Origin: Phyllobacterium brassicacearum
GTDB taxonomy: Bacteria > Pseudomonadota > Alphaproteobacteria > Rhizobiales > Rhizobiaceae
Assembly (NCBI RefSeq): GCF_003010955.1
Contig: NZ_PGGO01000022.1
Coordinates: 1 to 64,000 of the forward strand
DNA: 64,000 nucleotides
Reading direction: 5' to 3'
The position numbers were made by a program, and so were the translations under genes. Below are positions 38,485-46,806 of this stretch, piece after piece. Numbering within the stretch: the stretch's first letter is position 1; each line of letters starts with the position of its first letter. The notes below the pieces were generated by a model. It was not told the DNA's origin, made no database searches, and was given only the letters and a program-made list of their open reading frames with translations.

Positions 38485-38922
38485 CTAGTCACCCTTGACC
38501 TTGCCACGCATCCGCTTCACATCGGAACGGCCGGATTTTGCCTTGAGGCGGCGTTCGATAGAGCCCTTTGTTGGCCTGGTTTTCTTGCGCGGTGGCGGTG
38601 GCGGTTCGGCCGCCTTGGCGATCAGCGCAACCATGCGCTCGCGCGCGTCCTGACGGTTGCGCTCCTGGGTGCGAAAGCGGTTGGCTTCGATCAGGATGTC
38701 ACCCTCTTTGGTCGCCCTTTGACCCGCAAGTTTCACCAGGCGCGCAAACACCTCATCCGGCAGCCCGGCTCGCGCGCCAAGAAACCGCAGTTGCACTGCT
38801 GTAGAGACCTTGTTGACGTTCTGTCCCCCGGGGCCAGCCGAGCGAATGAAGCTTTCCTCCAGATCGTCCTCGTCGATCGAGATTCGGTTGGTGATCTTGA
38901 TCCGGCCGCGGCTCTCTTCCAT
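38485..38922 (-). CDS. arfB: Alternative ribosome-rescue factor ArfB
   Basis: 145 residues. SAGPGGQNVNKVSTAVQLRF carries the GGQ that hydrolyses peptidyl-tRNA, and the long basic C-terminal tail (KKTRPTKGSIERRL, KSGRSDVKRMRGK) fits the empty mRNA channel. The frame is open to 39012, but that part coincides with the pckA terminator, so the ATG at 38922 is preferred. It frees ribosomes stalled without stop codons. Confidence 0.93.
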   Translation of the reverse strand: MEESRGRIKITNRISIDEDDLEESFIRSAGPGGQNVNKVSTAVQLRFLGARAGLPDEVFARLVKLAGQRATKEGDILIEANRFRTQERNRQDARERMVALIAKAAEPPPPPRKKTRPTKGSIERRLKAKSGRSDVKRMRGKVKGD

Positions 38923-38973
38923 GCATGGATTGGTAGCCCAATCTTTGATTCGCGGAAAGCGCCGCTCAAATGC

Positions 38974-39001
38974 AAAAGGCCCCGTTGTCATGAACGGGGC
39001 C
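38974..39001 (-). terminator. Intrinsic terminator of pckA
   Basis: GGCCCCGTT, 6-nt loop, AACGGGGCC, then TTTT on the minus strand, 23 nt after the pckA stop. Confidence 0.87.
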
Positions 39002-39023
39002 TCTTGGTTCAAATGGTGGGCGA

Positions 39024-40637
39024 CTATTCCGCGGCGATCGGCGTATGTGGAGCCGCCGCCCGGATTTCGCTATCGACGTGGCTTTCGAACTTGCCGAAGT
39101 TGCGGATGAACATGTCGACCAGCTTGTTCGCCTGGGCGTCATATCCGGTCTTGTCCGCCCATGTCGAGCGTGGGTCAAGGATTGCACCGTCAACCCCGGG
39201 TACCGAAACCGGCACCTGGAACCCGAAATTCGGATCCGTGCGGAACTCGGCATTCTTCAGCGATCCATCGAGCGCAGCGGTCAGAAGCGCGCGTGTCGCC
39301 TTGATTGGCATGCGCTTGCCGGTACCAAAGGCACCGCCCGTCCAGCCGGTGTTGACCAGCCAGCAATCCACATTGTGGTCGGCTATCAGTTGGCGCAGGA
39401 GATTGCCGTATTCCGAGGGATGCCGCGGCATGAAAGGCGCACCGAAGCAGGTTGAGAATGTCGCTTCGGGCTCGGTCACGCCGCGTTCGGTGCCGGCAAC
39501 CTTGGCGGTGTATCCGGAAAGGAAGTGGTACATGGCCTGAGCCGGGGTCAGCTTGGCGATGGGCGGCATGACGCCGAATGCGTCGGCCGTCAGCATGATG
39601 ATGTTTTTCGGATGGCCCGCCTTACCAGTCTTCGAAGCGTTGGGTATGAAATCGAGCGGATAGGCGCAGCGCGTGTTTTCTGTCAGCGAACCATCGTTGA
39701 AATCCGGCTGCCGGTTTTCATCAAGCACGACGTTCTCAAGCACGGTGCCGAAACGCTGGGTCGTGGCGAAAATTTCCGGCTCCGCCTCGGCCGAAAGACG
39801 AATTGTCTTGGCATAGCAGCCGCCTTCGAAGTTGAAGACGCCGTGTTCGCCCCAGCCATGTTCGTCGTCGCCGATCAATGTCCGCGCTGGGTCGGCCGAA
39901 AGAGTGGTCTTGCCGGTTCCCGAAAGGCCGAAGAACACGGCTGTGTCACCGTCCGGACCCTCATTGGCCGAGCAATGCATAGGCATAACGCCCTTCGCCG
40001 GCAGGATGTAGTTCAGAGCCGTAAACACAGATTTCTTCATTTCGCCCGCATAGGCGGAGCCGCCGATCAGCACGATCAGGCGCTTTAGGTCGACGGCGAT
40101 CACCGTCTCTGTGCGCGTGCCGTGCCGTGCCGGATCAGCTCGGAAAGACGGCAGGTCGATAATCGTCATCTGCGGCACGAAGCTTGTCAGCGTCTCGCGC
40201 TCCGGACGGATGAGGAGGTTGCGGATAAACAGCGAATGCCAGGCAAATTCGGTGATGACGCGGGTATTCAGGCTGTAGTCCGCGTCGGCGCCGCCGATCA
40301 GATCCTGGACAAACAGCTCCTTGCCCTGTGCCTGCTCCATGAAATCCGCATAGAGCAACTCAAAGGCCTCAGGAGACATTGGGGCATTGTTATCCCACCA
40401 GATGTGGTCTTCCGTCGATGCGTCCCGAACAACAAACTTGTCCTTGGGCGAACGGCCGGTGTGCTGACCCGTGCGGGCAACAAGTGCGCCCTGGGCTGTC
40501 AGCTGGGCTTCACCACGGCGCAATGTCTCTTCGTAGAGCTCTGCGGCTCCCAGATTATAATAGACCGCCGATAACCCCTTCAAGCCTGAGGTGCCGAGCG
40601 CGATCGCCGCGTTATGAGTACCGGTCTCTCTAGTCAT
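39024..40637 (-). CDS. pckA: Phosphoenolpyruvate carboxykinase (ATP)
   Basis: 537 residues from the ATG at 40637, the usual length. The P-loop [11 protein letters not shown] is near 236-246, metal-binding [22 protein letters not shown] near 256-277. It converts oxaloacetate to PEP, the key step in gluconeogenesis. Divergent from chvI with a 327-nt gap, a conserved rhizobial arrangement in which ChvI/ChvG is linked to pckA expression in Agrobacterium. Confidence 0.97.
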   Translation of the reverse strand: MTRETGTHNAAIALGTSGLKGLSAVYYNLGAAELYEETLRRGEAQLTAQGALVARTGQHTGRSPKDKFVVRDASTEDHIWWDNNAPMSPEAFELLYADFMEQAQGKELFVQDLIGGADADYSLNTRVITEFAWHSLFIRNLLIRPERETLTSFVPQMTIIDLPSFRADPARHGTRTETVIAVDLKRLIVLIGGSAYAGEMKKSVFTALNYILPAKGVMPMHCSANEGPDGDTAVFFGLSGTGKTTLSADPARTLIGDDEHGWGEHGVFNFEGGCYAKTIRLSAEAEPEIFATTQRFGTVLENVVLDENRQPDFNDGSLTENTRCAYPLDFIPNASKTGKAGHPKNIIMLTADAFGVMPPIAKLTPAQAMYHFLSGYTAKVAGTERGVTEPEATFSTCFGAPFMPRHPSEYGNLLRQLIADHNVDCWLVNTGWTGGAFGTGKRMPIKATRALLTAALDGSLKNAEFRTDPNFGFQVPVSVPGVDGAILDPRSTWADKTGYDAQANKLVDMFIRNFGKFESHVDSEIRAAAPHTPIAAE

Positions 40638-40964
40638 GTGTCCGCCATTGTTTAACAAGGTTCAAGGGTCAAGCTCAGATTATGCCGCACTTCGCATCTT
40701 CCAGCGGGAATGCGGTCACACTAGGTCAAAAGCAGAAAAAATGAGTAGTATCAAATGTTTAATCGATTTAAAGAATTTAAAATTTTTTAAATCGGTTGAA
40801 ATAAGGAGAATTTCCGCTGTTCTTCCGTGAGCGTAAGAGTTGCGAAATGCGGCTAGGATGATATCACTTGCTATCTGTGCCACATTTTGTACCTAGTTTG
40901 TCCGCACAAGCAGCACTGACGTAAATGGCACAAGGAAAGACAGGGCATGAGGGAAGTACCCGCA
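40638..40964. promoter_or_regulatory. pckA-chvI divergent control region
   Basis: 327 nt. It contains an AT-rich inverted repeat, CGATTTAAA at 40764-40772 and TTTAAATCG at 40786-40794 with a 13-nt A/T-rich spacer, embedded in about 60 nt almost free of G+C. Purine-rich GGAAAG and GGGAAG near 40933-40957 are the chvI ribosome binding sites. No gene seen. Confidence 0.6.
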
Positions 40965-41666
40965 ATGCAAACAATCGCGCTCGTCGACGACGACCGCAAC
41001 ATTCTGACCTCCGTATCGATTGCGCTTGAATCGGAAGGCTATCGTGTCGAGACGTATACCGACGGTGCCTCGGCGCTTGACGGTTTGATGGCCCGTCCGC
41101 CCAACCTCGCCATTTTCGATATCAAGATGCCGCGCATGGACGGGATGGAGCTTTTGCGCCGCCTGCGCCAGAAATCCGATCTCCCGGTGATTTTCCTGAC
41201 GTCAAAAGATGACGAGATCGACGAATTGTTCGGCCTCAAGATGGGTGCTGACGATTTCATCACCAAACCATTCTCGCAGCGTTTGCTCGTCGAGCGCGTG
41301 AAGGCGGTGTTGCGGCGCGTGGCGGCCCGGGAAACTGCAGCAAAGCCGGGCAGTCCTCAGGCAAAATCGCTCGAGCGTGGCCAGCTGGTCATGGACCAGG
41401 AGCGCCACACCTGTACCTGGATGGGCGAGCCGGTGACCTTGACCGTCACGGAGTTCCTCATCCTGCACTCGCTTGCCCAGCGCCCGGGCGTGGTCAAAAG
41501 CCGCGACGCGCTGATGGATGCGGCCTATGATGAGCAGGTCTACGTTGACGATCGCACCATCGATAGCCATATCAAGCGTCTTCGCAAGAAGTTCAAAGTC
41601 GTTGATGACGATTTCGACATGATCGAAACGCTCTACGGTGTTGGCTATCGCTTCCGCGAAACGTGA
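40965..41666 (+). CDS. chvI: Response regulator ChvI
   Basis: 233 residues. Receiver domain with acidic pocket VDDD and phospho-acceptor in [12 protein letters not shown] near 52, conserved Thr/Lys ([14 protein letters not shown]). C-terminal winged helix of OmpR type. The start [12 protein letters not shown] at 40965 has GGAAG upstream; an ATG six codons earlier (40947) is also possible. Paired with ChvG, and controlled by periplasmic ExoR in rhizobia, it governs envelope, acid and host-association genes. Confidence 0.96.
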   Translation: MQTIALVDDDRNILTSVSIALESEGYRVETYTDGASALDGLMARPPNLAIFDIKMPRMDGMELLRRLRQKSDLPVIFLTSKDDEIDELFGLKMGADDFITKPFSQRLLVERVKAVLRRVAARETAAKPGSPQAKSLERGQLVMDQERHTCTWMGEPVTLTVTEFLILHSLAQRPGVVKSRDALMDAAYDEQVYVDDRTIDSHIKRLRKKFKVVDDDFDMIETLYGVGYRFRET

Positions 41667-41811
41667 TATAGTTGCGGTGGATATTGATTAGTACATTGAA
41701 GACGGAGCGTGCCGCTGCTTTCACAGCCACGTGATCCGCTGTAAAACAAGTTGTCTCAATGCGGCATGAGTGCAATGAGACAACGCAATTTATGAGTCTT
41801 CTGAGGCAGAA

Positions 41812-43599
41812 ATGGTAGCCCAGCTTCAAAGCGGCAGCATTACCCGCAAGAGCGCCGTCATGCGCCGGAAGCGTTCGCTTGCCTTGAGGCGCTTCTTCAA
41901 GCCGCTCAACCGCGTCTTCGGCAACTACCTGTTTTCGAGCCTCACCCGGCGCATTCTCTTTCTCAACCTTGCGGGCCTTGCCGTCCTCTTGTCCGGAATC
42001 ATGTATCTCAATCAGTTCCGCGACGGACTGATCGATGCACGTGTCGAGAGCCTTATGACGCAGGGCGAGATCATCGCTGGTGCGATCGCGTCTTCGGCAA
42101 CAGTCGATACGAACTCGATCGCAATCGATCCCGAGAAGCTGCTTGAGTTGCAGGCAGGCCAAAGCATCACACCCACACCCGATGTCCTGGACAACCTCGA
42201 CTTTCCTATTAATCCAGAACGTGTCGCGCCAGTCTTGCGCCGGCTCATCTCGCCGACGCGAACCCGGGCCCGCATATACGATCGCGACTCCAATCTCCTG
42301 CTCGATTCGCGCCACCTCTATTCCCGCGGTCAGGTGCTGCGCTACGAGCTGCCGCCTATCGATGGCGAGGAGCCGAGCTTCTTCGAGCGTTTGACCAACC
42401 GCATGACGCGTCTGCTGCGCCGTAGCGACCTGCCGATTTACCAGGAGCAGCCGGGCGGCAACGGTTCCTCTTACCCCGAAATCGTCAAGGCGCTGACCGG
42501 CGCACCGGCAACCGTCGTGCGTATGACCGAAAAGGGCGAACAGATCGTTTCGGTCGCTGTGCCCATCCAGCGGTTCCGTGCCGTGCTCGGCGTGCTTTTG
42601 TTGTCAACCGAAGGCGGCGACATCGACAAGATCGTCCAGGGCGAACGCTTCGCAATCATCCGCGTCTTCACGGTTGCCGCACTGGTCATGGCGATCCTGT
42701 CGCTATTCCTGGCATCGACCATCGCCAATCCGCTGCGCCGTCTCGCCGCCGCCGCCGATCGTGTCCGCCATGGTGTAAAAAACCGTGAGGAAATTCCTGA
42801 CTTTTCCGAGAGGCAAGATGAGATCGGGCATCTTTCCACGTCTATCCGCGACATGACCAATGCGCTTTATGCCCGGATCGAATCGATCGAGAGCTTTGCT
42901 GCGGATGTCAGTCATGAATTGAAGAACCCGCTCACTTCACTGCGAAGCGCTGTTGAAACTTTGCCATTGGCCAAAAGTGAAGACTCAAAAAAGCGATTGT
43001 TGGATGTCATCCAGCATGATGTGCGTCGACTTGATCGACTGATCACCGATATTTCCGACGCCTCGCGCCTCGACGCCGAATTGGCACGGGAGGATTCCGA
43101 GCATGTTGATCTCCGGTACCTGCTCGGCAATCTCGTCACTGCAGCCCGTGAGGTCAGGCGCAACAAGAAGGACACGCGCATCGAGTTCGTCGTTGGCAAG
43201 CTGCCAAACAACAAGAAAGGCTTCTTCGTTGTTGGTCATGATCTGCGATTGGGTCAGGTCGTCTCCAACCTGATCGAAAATGCGCGTTCTTTCGTGCCGG
43301 TGGAAGACGGTGTGATTACCGTTACGCTTCAGCATATGGGAGATCGCATCCGCATTCTGGTCGAGGACAACGGACCTGGCATCCGCGTCGAACAGATCGA
43401 CCGGATTTTCGAGCGATTTTATACGGACCGGCCCTTCGGCGAAGCCTTTGGCCAGAATTCCGGTCTCGGCCTGTCGATCAGTCGCCAGATCATTGAGGCC
43501 CATGGCGGTACGTTGAATGCTGAGAACATCATCGATCCGACAGATCCTGACAACTATCTCGGCGCTCGGTTCATCGCCATTCTTCCGGTTGAGGTGTGA
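41812..43599 (+). CDS. chvG: Sensor histidine kinase ChvG (ExoS)
   Basis: 595 residues. First membrane segment ILFLNLAGLAVLLSGIMYL near 46-64, periplasmic sensor domain to about 285, second segment VAALVMAILSLFLAS, HAMP, HisKA with DVSHELKNPLTSL, then HATPase with NLIENARSF, EDNGPGI and NSGLGLSIS. GAGG precedes the ATG. Partner of ChvI; the stop overlaps hprK (ATGA by 4 nt). Confidence 0.96.
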   Translation: MVAQLQSGSITRKSAVMRRKRSLALRRFFKPLNRVFGNYLFSSLTRRILFLNLAGLAVLLSGIMYLNQFRDGLIDARVESLMTQGEIIAGAIASSATVDTNSIAIDPEKLLELQAGQSITPTPDVLDNLDFPINPERVAPVLRRLISPTRTRARIYDRDSNLLLDSRHLYSRGQVLRYELPPIDGEEPSFFERLTNRMTRLLRRSDLPIYQEQPGGNGSSYPEIVKALTGAPATVVRMTEKGEQIVSVAVPIQRFRAVLGVLLLSTEGGDIDKIVQGERFAIIRVFTVAALVMAILSLFLASTIANPLRRLAAAADRVRHGVKNREEIPDFSERQDEIGHLSTSIRDMTNALYARIESIESFAADVSHELKNPLTSLRSAVETLPLAKSEDSKKRLLDVIQHDVRRLDRLITDISDASRLDAELAREDSEHVDLRYLLGNLVTAAREVRRNKKDTRIEFVVGKLPNNKKGFFVVGHDLRLGQVVSNLIENARSFVPVEDGVITVTLQHMGDRIRILVEDNGPGIRVEQIDRIFERFYTDRPFGEAFGQNSGLGLSISRQIIEAHGGTLNAENIIDPTDPDNYLGARFIAILPVEV

Positions 43600-44060
43600 T
43601 GATCGATGGCGCCGGCCAGCTTGCGCACGCGACAGCGGTTGTTGTCGGAGACCGCGGCATCCTGATCATCGGACCCTCGGGATCAGGCAAGTCATCTGTG
43701 GCACGCTCCTTGATCGATCGGGCGCTCGCAAAAGGAACATTTGCAGCCGTGGTCAGCGATGATCAATGTCAGTTGCAGGCGGTGTCGGGCCGGCTGATCT
43801 GCACCGTTCCGGCCGCCTTGCGCGGAGGGCTCGAGGTGCGCGGTTCCGGGCTTCACGCGGTTGATCATGAGGACAGCGCAGTCATGCATCTTGTCGTAGA
43901 ACTGGTTGAACCCGATCGTGCCGTTCGGTTTGCCGATGAAACGGAAATACAACTTGAGGGTGTCTCTATCGCCTATGCTCTGCTACCAAAACGAGAAATT
44001 GAATCCGCCTGCCGTGCCATCGAGGCCAGACTTTTCACCCCACCATGGAAAAAAAGGTAA
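43596..44060 (+). CDS. hprK: HPr kinase/phosphorylase, short alphaproteobacterial form
   Basis: 154 residues, only the C-terminal catalytic domain of the usual 310. P-loop GPSGSGKSSVARS near 26-38, VVSDDQ near 52. Absence of the N-terminal domain is normal for alphaproteobacteria. It phosphorylates HPr on Ser rather than for sugar uptake, and is tied here to the ChvG/I system. Coupled to chvG. Confidence 0.93.
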   Translation: MMIDGAGQLAHATAVVVGDRGILIIGPSGSGKSSVARSLIDRALAKGTFAAVVSDDQCQLQAVSGRLICTVPAALRGGLEVRGSGLHAVDHEDSAVMHLVVELVEPDRAVRFADETEIQLEGVSIAYALLPKREIESACRAIEARLFTPPWKKR

Positions 44061-44240
44061 GACAATCCAATTGGTTGCCTTGTTAAGCTGCGAGAAAATG
44101 ACTGACTGTCTTGCTAACGCCATTTTTCCACTTGCCTTCACGATTCGTCCTGCCAGAATGCGACACCTGCCAAACGGGGCATTCAATGCGCAGTTAAAAG
44201 CCTTCTCCCAAGGGGCTGGCGCGACAGGAGCAGTTTCAGA

Positions 44241-44642
44241 ATGATCGGACTCGTGCTTGTGACGCACGGAAGACTGGCTGAGGAGTTTCATCATGCCGTG
44301 GAGCATGTTGTTGGCCAGCAGGAATATTTGGAAACCGTGTCAATTGGCGCGGATGATGATATGGAGCAGCGCCGGCGCGATATCGTCGATGCCGTTGCGC
44401 GTGCCGACAATGGTTCGGGCGTCATCATTCTCACGGACATGTTTGGGGGAACGCCTTCCAATCTGGCGATTTCCGTGATGGAGTCGGGACGGATCGAAGT
44501 TATCGCTGGTGTGAACCTGCCGATGCTTATCAAGCTTTCCAGCGTGCGCGTCACCAATGATATGGCGGCGTCTTTGCGGGAAGGCCAGGATGCGGGACGG
44601 AAATATATCAACGTGGCCAGCCAGGTGCTGACAGCCAAATAG
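44241..44642 (+). CDS. manX: PTS EIIA component, mannose type
   Basis: 133 residues. VLVTHGRLAEEF near 5-16 contains the phospho-accepting His; LTDMFGGTPSN near 68-78 is typical of EIIA-Man. No EIIB/C is adjacent, so it acts in the regulatory nitrogen-type PTS with HPr rather than in transport. The 180-nt gap to hprK may hold a promoter; none is obvious. Confidence 0.94.
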   Translation: MIGLVLVTHGRLAEEFHHAVEHVVGQQEYLETVSIGADDDMEQRRRDIVDAVARADNGSGVIILTDMFGGTPSNLAISVMESGRIEVIAGVNLPMLIKLSSVRVTNDMAASLREGQDAGRKYINVASQVLTAK

Positions 44643-44651
44643 AGGTTTTGA

Positions 44652-44966
44652 ATGCGCCTGACTGCAGAAACGACCGGCACATTTGATCCGGACAGTGCAC
44701 TTGTGGAGTCATTCGAGATCATCAATCGCCGCGGTCTGCACGCGCGTGCCTCGGCCAAGTTCGTCCAGCTCGTTGATGGCTATGACGCCCATGTACGCGT
44801 CGAGAAGGATGGCATGACGGTTGGTGGAACATCTATCATGGGCCTGATGATGCTCGCCGCTTCGCCCGGTTGCTGCATCAAGGTCAGTGCATCGGGAATT
44901 CAGGCACCTGAAGTCATGAAGGCGCTCGGTGCGCTGATCGCCGATAAATTCGGCGAGGAAGCCTGA
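44652..44966 (+). CDS. ptsH: Phosphocarrier protein HPr (NPr-type)
   Basis: 104 residues. INRRGLHARASAKFVQL around 25-41 carries the His phosphorylation site; the Ser regulatory region is GTSIMGLMMLAAS. GAGG precedes the ATG. It follows manX by 9 nt. It passes phosphate from EI-Ntr to EIIA and is the HprK substrate. Confidence 0.95.
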   Translation: MRLTAETTGTFDPDSALVESFEIINRRGLHARASAKFVQLVDGYDAHVRVEKDGMTVGGTSIMGLMMLAASPGCCIKVSASGIQAPEVMKALGALIADKFGEEA

Positions 44967-45015
44967 GCCCACAGCCACCTTCATCAGCGGTCAAAACAAT
45001 CTGTGATATGCACGC

Positions 45016-45031
45016 ATAAGGATTTCTTTAT
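45016..45031. promoter_or_regulatory. Possible SahR-like operator upstream of ahcY
   Basis: ATAAGGATTTCTTTAT is an imperfect palindrome (six of eight pairs) resembling the ATAAAGAT-ATCTTTAT type reported for the SAH-responsive ArsR regulator SahR. It lies 106 nt before ahcY. The match to that motif is from memory. Confidence 0.4.
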
Positions 45032-45136
45032 ATCCCATTGTGCGTTGATGCCTAATCTGCTAGTCAACGGCATCTCCGGTCGCCCGATGGATCGAGCGCG
45101 GCCAAACTGAACACTTGAACGACGGAGCTGATTAAG

Positions 45137-46537
45137 ATGGCCGAGAAACAGGATTATATCGTCAAGGACCTTGAGCTGGCCGCATGGGGCCGCAAGGAAA
45201 TTGAAATCGCCGAGACCGAAATGCCAGGCCTGATGGCCAGCCGCGAAGAATTCGGATCGTCGCAGCCGCTCAAGGGTGCCCGCATCACCGGTTCGCTGCA
45301 CATGACGATCCAGACGGCCGTTTTGATCGAGACCCTTCAGGCGCTTGGCGCCAAGGTCCGCTGGGCTTCCTGCAACATCTTCTCGACGCAGGATCATGCC
45401 GCTGCAGCCATCGCTGCGACCGGTACGCCGGTCTTCGCCGTCAAGGGCGAGACGCTCGAAGAGTACTGGACCTATACCGACCAGATTTTTCAATGGCCGG
45501 ATGGCCAGCCGTCCAACATGATTCTCGATGATGGCGGCGACGCTACCATGTACATTCTGATCGGTGCTCGCGCCGAGGCCGGTGAAGACGTCCTGTCCAA
45601 CCCGGGCAGCGAAGAAGAGGAAATCCTCTTCGCACAGATCAAGAAGCGCATGCAGGAAACGCCTGGTTTCTTCACCCGCCAGCGCGATGCGATCAAGGGC
45701 GTCACCGAAGAAACTACGACCGGCGTCAATCGGCTGTATCAGCTGCAGAAGAAGGGCTTGCTGCCCTTCCCGGCAATCAACGTCAACGACAGTGTCACCA
45801 AGTCGAAATTCGACAACAAGTACGGCTGCAAGGAATCGCTGGTCGACGGTATCCGTCGCGCTACCGACGTCATGATGGCCGGTAAGGTTGCCGTCGTCTG
45901 CGGCTATGGCGATGTTGGCAAGGGTTCCGCGCAGTCGCTGAATGGCGCCGGTGCCCGCGTCAAGGTTACGGAAGTCGATCCGATCTGTGCGTTGCAGGCT
46001 GCAATGGACGGTTTTGAAGTTGTGACGCTCGAAGATGCGGCTCCTACGGCCGACATCATCATCACCACGACCGGCAACAAGGACGTCATCACCATCGACA
46101 CGATGCGCAAGATGAAGGACATGGTGATTGTCGGCAATATCGGCCACTTCGACAATGAAATTCAGGTCGTCGCATTGCGCAATCTTAAGTGGAACAACAT
46201 CAAGCCGCAGGTCGACATGATCACGTTCCCGGATGGCAAGCGTCTGCTGCTTCTGTCGGAGGGCCGCCTGCTGAATCTCGGTAATGCCACGGGTCATCCG
46301 AGCTTCGTCATGTCCGCTTCGTTCACCAACCAGGTTCTGGCTCAGATCGAGCTCTATAGCCGCGGCGAACAGTACAAGAATGAGGTCTACGTACTACCGA
46401 AGCATCTCGACGAAAAGGTCGCCCGCCTGCATCTCGACAAGCTCGGCGCGAAATTGTCGGTTCTTTCGGAAGAACAGGCCGCCTATATTGGTGTAACGCC
46501 AAGCGGCCCATTCAAGTCAGACCACTACAGATATTGA
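45137..46537 (+). CDS. ahcY: S-adenosylhomocysteine hydrolase
   Basis: 466 residues. NAD-binding [18 protein letters not shown] near 256-273, substrate residues in [13 protein letters not shown] near 215-227, C-terminal KSDHYRY contributing to the neighbouring NAD site. It splits SAH to homocysteine and adenosine, relieving product inhibition of methyltransferases. Own terminator downstream. Confidence 0.98.
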   Translation: MAEKQDYIVKDLELAAWGRKEIEIAETEMPGLMASREEFGSSQPLKGARITGSLHMTIQTAVLIETLQALGAKVRWASCNIFSTQDHAAAAIAATGTPVFAVKGETLEEYWTYTDQIFQWPDGQPSNMILDDGGDATMYILIGARAEAGEDVLSNPGSEEEEILFAQIKKRMQETPGFFTRQRDAIKGVTEETTTGVNRLYQLQKKGLLPFPAINVNDSVTKSKFDNKYGCKESLVDGIRRATDVMMAGKVAVVCGYGDVGKGSAQSLNGAGARVKVTEVDPICALQAAMDGFEVVTLEDAAPTADIIITTTGNKDVITIDTMRKMKDMVIVGNIGHFDNEIQVVALRNLKWNNIKPQVDMITFPDGKRLLLLSEGRLLNLGNATGHPSFVMSASFTNQVLAQIELYSRGEQYKNEVYVLPKHLDEKVARLHLDKLGAKLSVLSEEQAAYIGVTPSGPFKSDHYRY

Positions 46538-46566
46538 TCTGATCAGTATATACACACAAGATATAG

Positions 46567-46604
46567 AAGCCGGAGGATTGACAAATTCTCCGGCTTTCTT
46601 TTTT
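46567..46604 (+). terminator. Intrinsic terminator of ahcY
   Basis: AAGCCGGAG, 12-nt loop, CTCCGGCTT, then TCTTTTTT. 30 nt after the stop. Confidence 0.88.
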
Positions 46605-46733
46605 GCGCCCAGTTCTTCCCGTCGATTCGCTCAAGGTTTATTGTAGTGATTCGGGATGACGCTGTTTCAGGTGGGCCAAACGATTGAAGAATCGGAAGGA
46701 TAGGGAACAGCAGCATTCGTCAGGATGGGGCTT

Positions 46734-46806
46734 GAGCGGTTTGCAGCCATATTGGATCAATTCTGTTTCGCGGATGGCGAGACAATCCACGCGGAAGGTG
46801 GCGAGC
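46734..46806. repeat. Second copy of the hslV-hisB repeat, at the divL start
   Basis: Reverse complement of 32385-32457: 46 nt identical (the half at 46761-46806), the rest about 80 percent. Here it is part of an open frame and supplies the likely divL start codon and the first eleven residues. Confidence 0.85.

Noticed and set aside
39024-40658. Longer pckA from a TTG at 40656-40658
   Set aside because: The ATG at 40637 gives the usual 537 residues and has a better-spaced GGCGGA.
44967-45136. SAH or SAM riboswitch before ahcY
   Set aside because: I could not find the conserved pseudoknot sequences of the known classes; the only feature is the short palindrome at 45016.
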